The position numbers were made by a program, and so were the translations under genes. Below are positions 59,698 through 64,000 of a DNA stretch of 64,000 bases, in pieces; positions within the stretch are counted from its first letter, which is position 1, and every line of letters begins with the position of its first letter. Under the pieces are notes generated by a model that did not search any database, was not told the DNA's origin, and saw only the letters and a list, made by a program, of their open reading frames with translations. This DNA is from Lentzea kentuckyensis (GTDB lineage Bacteria; Actinomycetota; Actinomycetes; Mycobacteriales; Pseudonocardiaceae). The stretch spans positions 1 to 64,000 of the forward strand of contig NZ_MUYM01000037.1 in NCBI RefSeq assembly GCF_002150765.1. The letters are read 5' to 3'.

Positions 59698-61395
59698 GTG
59701 ACCATCGAGGCAGTGGCTCCGGCCGGGTACAAGTGGATCGCGCTGTCCAACACGACGCTGGGCATGCTGATCGCGACGATCAACTCCTCCATCGTGCTGA
59801 TCGCGTTGCCCGACATCTTCAAGGGCATCGCGATCAACCCGCTCGACCCGGCCAACACCGGCTACCTGCTGTGGATGATCATGGGGTTCCTGGTCGTCAC
59901 GGCGGTGCTGGTGGTGAGCTTCGGCCGCCTCGGCGACATGTACGGCCGGGCCCGCATGTACAACCTGGGCTTCGCGATCTTCACGTTCTCCTCGGTCATG
60001 CTCGCGGTCACCTGGTTCGACGGGGACGCCGCCGCGCTGTGGCTGATCGGCTGGCGGGTCGTGCAGGGCGTGGGCGGGGCGTTCCTGATGGCGAACTCCT
60101 CGGCGATCCTGGCCGACGCGTTCCCGGTCACCCAGCGCGGCATGGCCCTGGGCATCAACGGCGTGGCCGCCATCGCCGGCTCGTTCCTCGGGCTCGTGAT
60201 CGGCGGCCTGCTGGCTCCGGTCAACTGGAACCTGATCTTCATCGTCTCGGTGCCGTTCGGCCTGTTCGGCACGGTCTGGGCCTACCTGAAGCTGCACGAC
60301 ACCGGCGAGCGCCGGCACGCCGAGATGGACTGGTGGGGCAACGTCACGTTCGCGGTCGGCCTGATCGCGGTGCTGGTCGGCATCACCTACGGCATCCAGC
60401 CGCACGGCACCTCCCAGACCGGCTGGACCAGCCCGCTCGTGCTGACCTGCCTGGCCGGTGGCGTGCTGGTGCTGGCCGCGTTCGTGGTGATCGAGCACCG
60501 CGTGCCGAACCCGCTGTTCGACCTGCACCTGTTCCGGCTGCGGTCGTTCACCTGGGGCAACGTCGCGAACTTCACCTCGGCGCTGGGCCGCGGCGGGCTG
60601 CAGTTCATCCTGATCATCTGGCTGCAGGGCATCTGGCTGCCGCTGCACGGCTACTCCTACGAGGAGACGCCGCTGTGGGCCGGTATCTACATGCTGCCGA
60701 TGACCGTCGGGTTCCTGCTCGCCGCGCCCACCGCCGGCGTCCTGTCCGACCGGCTCGGCAGCCGGATGCTCGCGTTCACCGGCAACCTGATCGCGGCGGG
60801 CACCTTCACGTTGCTGATCGCGCTGCCGGTCGACTTCCCGTACTGGGCGTTCGCGCTGATCCTCATGTTCACCGGCATCGGCATGGGCATGTTCTCCTCG
60901 CCCAACCGCGCCGAGGTGATGAACTCGCTGCCCGCCAACGCCCGCGGCTCGGGCAGCGGGATGATGACCACCTTCCAGAACACCGCGATGGTGCTGTCGA
61001 TCGGGTTCTTCTTCAGCCTGATCATCGTCGGGTTCTCGCAGTCGTTGCCCAGCGCGATGAGGACCGGTCTGGTCGAGCACGGCGTGTCGCCCGCCGCGGC
61101 CGCGCAGGTCGCCTCGCTGCCCGCGGTGGCGGTGCTGTTCGCGGCGTTCCTCGGCTACAACCCGATCCAGCAGCTGCTCGGCGACCAGCTCGCGACGCTG
61201 CCACCGGACCAGGCCGCGTTCCTGACCGGGCGCGGGTTCTTCCCCAGCCTGATCTCCGCGCCGTTCGCGCAGGGGCTCGCGATCGCGTTCGGCTTCGCGA
61301 TCGTGCTGTGCCTGGTCGCGGCCGCCGCGTCGCTGATGTGCGGTAAACCGGTGGACGGCCGGGGCACGATTCGGTCGTGGAAACCGAACGACTGA
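59698..61395 (+). CDS. MFS transporter, DHA2 (EmrB/QacA) family, 14 TM
   Basis: 565-residue multidrug-type exporter. Motifs: NTTLGMLIATINSSIVLIALPDI (helix 1), FGRLGDMYGRARMYNLG (motif A), RVVQGVGGAFLMANSSAILAD (motif B) and INGVAAIAGSFLGLVIGGLL (motif C). 14 hydrophobic segments fit the family. GTG 59698 is preceded by TTAGCAT, a possible -10, and its short overlap with a MAK-stop triplet is probably chance. The substrate cannot be read from sequence. It ends 19 bp inside the GNAT-NAT gene. Confidence 0.9.
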   Translation: MTIEAVAPAGYKWIALSNTTLGMLIATINSSIVLIALPDIFKGIAINPLDPANTGYLLWMIMGFLVVTAVLVVSFGRLGDMYGRARMYNLGFAIFTFSSVMLAVTWFDGDAAALWLIGWRVVQGVGGAFLMANSSAILADAFPVTQRGMALGINGVAAIAGSFLGLVIGGLLAPVNWNLIFIVSVPFGLFGTVWAYLKLHDTGERRHAEMDWWGNVTFAVGLIAVLVGITYGIQPHGTSQTGWTSPLVLTCLAGGVLVLAAFVVIEHRVPNPLFDLHLFRLRSFTWGNVANFTSALGRGGLQFILIIWLQGIWLPLHGYSYEETPLWAGIYMLPMTVGFLLAAPTAGVLSDRLGSRMLAFTGNLIAAGTFTLLIALPVDFPYWAFALILMFTGIGMGMFSSPNRAEVMNSLPANARGSGSGMMTTFQNTAMVLSIGFFFSLIIVGFSQSLPSAMRTGLVEHGVSPAAAAQVASLPAVAVLFAAFLGYNPIQQLLGDQLATLPPDQAAFLTGRGFFPSLISAPFAQGLAIAFGFAIVLCLVAAAASLMCGKPVDGRGTIRSWKPND

Positions 61396-62645
61396 CGCTG
61401 CGCCCGCTCGGGCCGTCCGATGTGGACGAGATCGAGGCCCTGCACGCCGACCCCGAGGTCATGCGGTTCCTCGACCCCGAGCCGGTCGAGCACTTCCTCG
61501 GCGACAGCTTCCTGGCCGCGCACGAGAAGGACACCGGCCGGTTCGTCGGCTGGTTCGAGTTCAAGCCCCTCGACGCGGGCGTGGTCGAGCTCGGCTACCG
61601 GCTGCACCCCGGGTTCTGGGGCCGCGGCTACGCCACCGAGGCCGGAAAGGCCCTGATCGAACGCGGGTTCACCACCGGGGACGTCGAGCGGGTCGTCGCC
61701 ACCACGATGTTCGTCAACGCCGGGTCCCGGCGCGTCATGGAGAAGTGCGGCCTGCGGCACGTGCGCACGTTCCACGTCGATTGGGCCGAACCGCTGCCCG
61801 GCTCGGAATACGGCGAGGTCGAATACGCGCTGACCAGAGACGAATGGCAACGAGCCCAGGGGGAAGCCATGTGGCAGACGGATTTGGTGGACCTGGACGC
61901 GTACTTCGCGCGTACAGGAGCGTCCGCGTCGAGTTCGCTGACGGAGCTGCACGAAGCGCATGTGCGCGCCATCCCGTTCGAGAACATCGACGTGATGCTC
62001 GGCCTCGTGCCGTCACTGGACCTCACCGACATCCAGGCCAAGCTGATCGGCCGCCGCCGCGGTGGTTACTGCTACGAGCACCAGTTGCTGTTCACGGCCG
62101 TGCTCGAACGTCTGGGGTACACGGTCGCACGCAGGATGAGCCGCGTCATGACCGGTCCGCGCACGCACTTCATGTCCATCGTGGACGATCACCTGGTCGA
62201 CGTCGGTTTCGGCGCCGGGATGTTGCACCCGATGCCGCTCGTCGACGGCGCGGTGGTCGATCAGGCGGGGTGGCCGCACCGGCTGCGGCGCGTGGATCGC
62301 CGGTGGGTGCTGGAAAAGCAGGTCGCGGACGGCTGGAACCTGCAGCACGCGTTCGAGGACGACGTCGAGCAACAGCCCGTCGACTACATGGCCGCGAACT
62401 ACTACGTCGCCACGCACGAGCGTTCGCCGTTCAGCCGCCAACTCGTCGTCATGCGCCTCGAACCCGGCCTGAGCCGCCGCCTCGTCGGGTCGAGGTTCAG
62501 TGTGGAGCACGCCGGTTCCGAACCTGAGGATTCTCAGGTGGAAGACCTCGCGAAAACCCTGGAATCGCTGGACATCGCACTTACCGAGAGGGAGCTGAGT
62601 CACATCAGCTCAACTTCGGGAACACCCGTGGAGGCGCGTTCGTAG
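61377..62645 (+). CDS. GNAT acetyltransferase fused to arylamine N-acetyltransferase
   Basis: 422-residue two-domain protein in one frame. Residues 1-160 are a GNAT domain (METERLTLRPLGPSDV start, GYRLHPGFWGRGYATEAGKAL acetyl-CoA loop, NAGSRRVMEKCG). From about 165 is an arylamine N-acetyltransferase: AHVRAIPFENIDVM, catalytic Cys in RRGGYCYEHQLLF, His in RTHFMSIV and Asp in HLVDVGFG. ATG 61869 with GGGGGAAG upstream could start the second domain alone. No stop codon separates the halves, so either a real fusion or two products from one gene. Confidence 0.82.
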   Translation: METERLTLRPLGPSDVDEIEALHADPEVMRFLDPEPVEHFLGDSFLAAHEKDTGRFVGWFEFKPLDAGVVELGYRLHPGFWGRGYATEAGKALIERGFTTGDVERVVATTMFVNAGSRRVMEKCGLRHVRTFHVDWAEPLPGSEYGEVEYALTRDEWQRAQGEAMWQTDLVDLDAYFARTGASASSSLTELHEAHVRAIPFENIDVMLGLVPSLDLTDIQAKLIGRRRGGYCYEHQLLFTAVLERLGYTVARRMSRVMTGPRTHFMSIVDDHLVDVGFGAGMLHPMPLVDGAVVDQAGWPHRLRRVDRRWVLEKQVADGWNLQHAFEDDVEQQPVDYMAANYYVATHERSPFSRQLVVMRLEPGLSRRLVGSRFSVEHAGSEPEDSQVEDLAKTLESLDIALTERELSHISSTSGTPVEARS

Positions 62646-62683
62646 TACCAGGTGTAGGGGATCGCACTTCGGAGGTGTTGCAC

Positions 62684-63190
62684 ATGACCACCGCGACTCC
62701 GTTCGCCACCGGGACCAACGCCGGCGTCAACGCACTGCCCACGCCGCCCTCGGGCTGGCCGATTGGTTCGTACGGCACCTACGAAGAGGCACAGCGAGCC
62801 GTCGACCACCTGGCGGACAACGACTTCCCGGTCGCCGACGTCACCATCGTCGGCGTCGAGCCGATGATCGTCGAACGCGTCACCGGCCGCCTGACCTGGG
62901 GCCGCGTCCTCGGCGCGGGTGCCGCGTCGGGTGCCTGGTTCGGTCTGTTCGTCGGTCTGCTGCTCGGTTTCTTCTCGACCGGCGGCGCCCTCGCCCCGAT
63001 CGTCGCGGGCCTGCTCGCCGGTACGCTCTTCGGCCTCGCCGGCGCCGCCGTCCGCTACGGAGCCCAGCGCGGCCGCCGCGACTTCGCCTCGACGACCCAG
63101 CTCGTGGCCGGCCGTTACGACGTGCTCAGCGACCCGCGCAGCGCCGAGCGCGGCAAGGAGATGCTGACCGCCCTGGCCTGGCGCTCCTGA
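62684..63190 (+). CDS. General-stress-type (YflT-like) membrane protein
   Basis: 168 residues. The N-terminus (PIGSYGTYEEAQRAVDHLADNDFPVADVTIVG) is the general-stress YflT-like alpha/beta domain. It is followed by two Gly/Ala-rich helices (GAGAASGAWFGLFVGLLLGFF and APIVAGLLAGTLFGLAGAAV) and a basic C-terminal stretch. ATG 62684 has GGAGG 8 nt upstream. Family members are widespread and of unknown activity. It ends just before a strong terminator. Confidence 0.78.
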   Translation: MTTATPFATGTNAGVNALPTPPSGWPIGSYGTYEEAQRAVDHLADNDFPVADVTIVGVEPMIVERVTGRLTWGRVLGAGAASGAWFGLFVGLLLGFFSTGGALAPIVAGLLAGTLFGLAGAAVRYGAQRGRRDFASTTQLVAGRYDVLSDPRSAERGKEMLTALAWRS

Positions 63191-63221
63191 GCACTCGCCG
63201 AAGACCAGCTCCCACCACACA

Positions 63222-63256
63222 GGAAACGCCGTCCCTCCGCCAGGGGCGGCGTTTCC
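63222..63256. terminator. Terminator hairpin after the stress-type gene
   Basis: 15-bp stem 63222-63236 with 63242-63256 (one G-U pair) and CCGCC loop, 31 bp after the stop at 63190. Confidence 0.75.
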
Positions 63257-63270
63257 GCTTTACTGGCGGG

Positions 63271-63837
63271 ATGCCGAACTTGGGGGAGAAGCCGCGCTCA
63301 CGCATGGCCGGCCGTACACGGGTGATCGTCGCCGTGATCGTGTCGGTGCTGGTGGTGTGGTTCGTGGTGCCGCGCGGACTGGGCTGGTCCGGGCCCTGGG
63401 TGCCGTCGTTCACCGAGACGTTCTGGCTCCTGCCGCTGCTGGTGTCGATCGTGCTCGGCGCCGGTTTCCTGGTGGAGGGGCGGACCGTCGCCGTGCTGCT
63501 GTTGCCGATCCTGGTGGTGGGCGGCTTCGTGGCCGGGGCGATCGTCGCCGTCATGCGGATGGAGGCCCCGCCCGGTGACGAAGGAGTGGTGCCCGGTCCG
63601 GCAGGGCTGCACGTCGCCAAGGGGAGCGTCAAGTGTGGCTCCGGCGGTTGTTGGCGTGAGGTGGACGCGACCGGAGACAACGCGCACGAGGAGATGAGCG
63701 CCCATCTCGCGTCTCGTGGATACAGCGGTGACGACCAACGGATGTGCCGGCGCACCGGACTCGTGGCGACGCACGAGGTGTGCGCCGAATTGAAAGACGT
63801 GTCCGGCGGCGTCCGGGTCACCTGGTACGTGAACTAG
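63271..63837 (+). CDS. Hypothetical membrane protein
   Basis: 188 residues with three hydrophobic segments (VIVAVIVSVLVVWFVV, FWLLPLLVSIVLGAGFLV and VLLLPILVVGGFVAGAIVAVM), then a C-terminal soluble domain with Cys residues (SVKCGSGGCWREVDATG, RMCRRTGL, EVCAELKD). ATG 63271 or ATG 63304 could start it. No family recognised. The Cys-rich domain may form disulfides outside the cell. Confidence 0.6.
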   Translation: MPNLGEKPRSRMAGRTRVIVAVIVSVLVVWFVVPRGLGWSGPWVPSFTETFWLLPLLVSIVLGAGFLVEGRTVAVLLLPILVVGGFVAGAIVAVMRMEAPPGDEGVVPGPAGLHVAKGSVKCGSGGCWREVDATGDNAHEEMSAHLASRGYSGDDQRMCRRTGLVATHEVCAELKDVSGGVRVTWYVN

Positions 63838-63846
63838 CGATACACG

Positions 63847-63883
63847 CACAGGGGCGGCAGGCCATCGGCCCGCCGCCCCTGTG
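63847..63883. terminator. Terminator hairpin after the membrane protein gene
   Basis: 12-bp stem (CACAGGGGCGGC, 63847-63858, with 63872-63883) plus an inner GGC/GCC pair, 9 bp after the stop at 63837. It also lies downstream of the possible minus-strand frame ending at 63929. Confidence 0.75.
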
Positions 63884-63928
63884 CCGTGTGAGCTCCTTTC
63901 GCGTCGGATGAACGAGGACGTGCACTCC

Positions 63929-64000
63929 TCACTCATCCGGAGGAGATCGCTGCCGCGACCTCGCGACCCCGGCGCGCCGCACCCCGTGCAGGACAGCGGG
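63929..64000 (-). CDS. Possible C-terminal end of a minus-strand gene
   Basis: An open minus-strand frame runs in from the window edge and ends at TGA (63929-63931), giving 23 residues (PAVLHGVRRAGVARSRQRSP then PDE). The bidirectional hairpin at 63847-63883 fits a convergent gene end. Too short to assign. Confidence 0.25.
   Translation of the reverse strand, partial: PAVLHGVRRAGVARSRQRSPPDE

Noticed and set aside
59692..59703. Four-codon mini-frame ATG-GCG-AAG-TGA overlapping the MFS start
   Set aside because: Too short to judge and no conserved leader features; chance is the simpler explanation.

Overview
The window is high-GC DNA with dense gene packing, frequent GTG and TTG starts, ATGA/GTGA stop-start overlaps and probable leaderless promoters. 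Family content points to a mycelial actinobacterium, most likely of the Pseudonocardiaceae (Lentzea/Saccharothrix/Actinosynnema type): PknG-GlnH-GlnX, F420-dependent LLM oxidoreductase, DUF5703, DUF6801, an HTH-STAND-WD40 protein and HrpA with the actinobacterial C-terminus. The genus is inferred. I see no rRNA, tRNA, CRISPR array or biosynthetic megasynthase.

Layout. 0-2.6 kb: an ABC drug/ion exporter operon (ATPase, then permease, minus strand) split by a complete IS110-family element. 2.7-9.4 kb: GAP-family membrane protein, PucR-like regulator, secreted DUF6801-like protein, glutaminase, M20 peptidase, SDR and alpha/beta hydrolase. 9.4-17.4 kb: a 1217-residue HTH-STAND-WD40 protein, an MmyB-type regulator, two aldo/keto reductases and a lipoprotein-DUF5703 pair; three minus-strand genes here share a CTTCAGTGTTG box. 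17.5-20.1 kb: LLM oxidoreductase-UppP-histidine phosphatase operon (cell-wall lipid carrier recycling). 20.0-22.1 kb: ECF sigma factor, DGPF/YCII protein and SnoaL-like protein. 22.2-26.6 kb: secreted M4 metalloprotease, a tyrosine recombinase translationally coupled to a threonine aldolase-like enzyme, and DUF4180. 26.7-31.1 kb: a hydrolase with a structured leader, adenosine deaminase, and three tandem DUF4240 paralogues, each under a RecA-NDp-like (PafBC-type) leaderless promoter. 31.1-37.3 kb: hrpA, followed by a 2-kb islet bounded by a 53-bp direct repeat that contains the end of hrpA. 37.4-41.5 kb: sugar ABC transporter with a divergent LacI regulator and palindromic operators. 41.5-43.1 kb: membrane hydrolase and TauE/SafE permease. 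43.1-48.4 kb: PP2C phosphatase-PknG-GlnH-GlnX operon for amino-acid sensing. 48.5-54.3 kb: TetR regulator divergent from a SNF2 helicase-SWIM-acetyltransferase-YjdF-DUF3626 operon with overlapping ends. 54.3-57.5 kb: WYL regulator, small genes, and an SDR cut short at a perfect 26-bp inverted repeat. 57.5-64 kb: ECF sigma factor with a membrane partner, MFS exporter, GNAT-arylamine N-acetyltransferase fusion, stress-type protein and a small membrane protein.

The strongest leads are: the DUF4240 array with three identically spaced damage-type promoters; the IS110 insertion with its likely bridge-RNA region; the hrpA 3'-end duplication; and the SDR truncated by a palindromic repeat. No homology search or RNA folding was run. 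Family calls rest on motifs read by eye.
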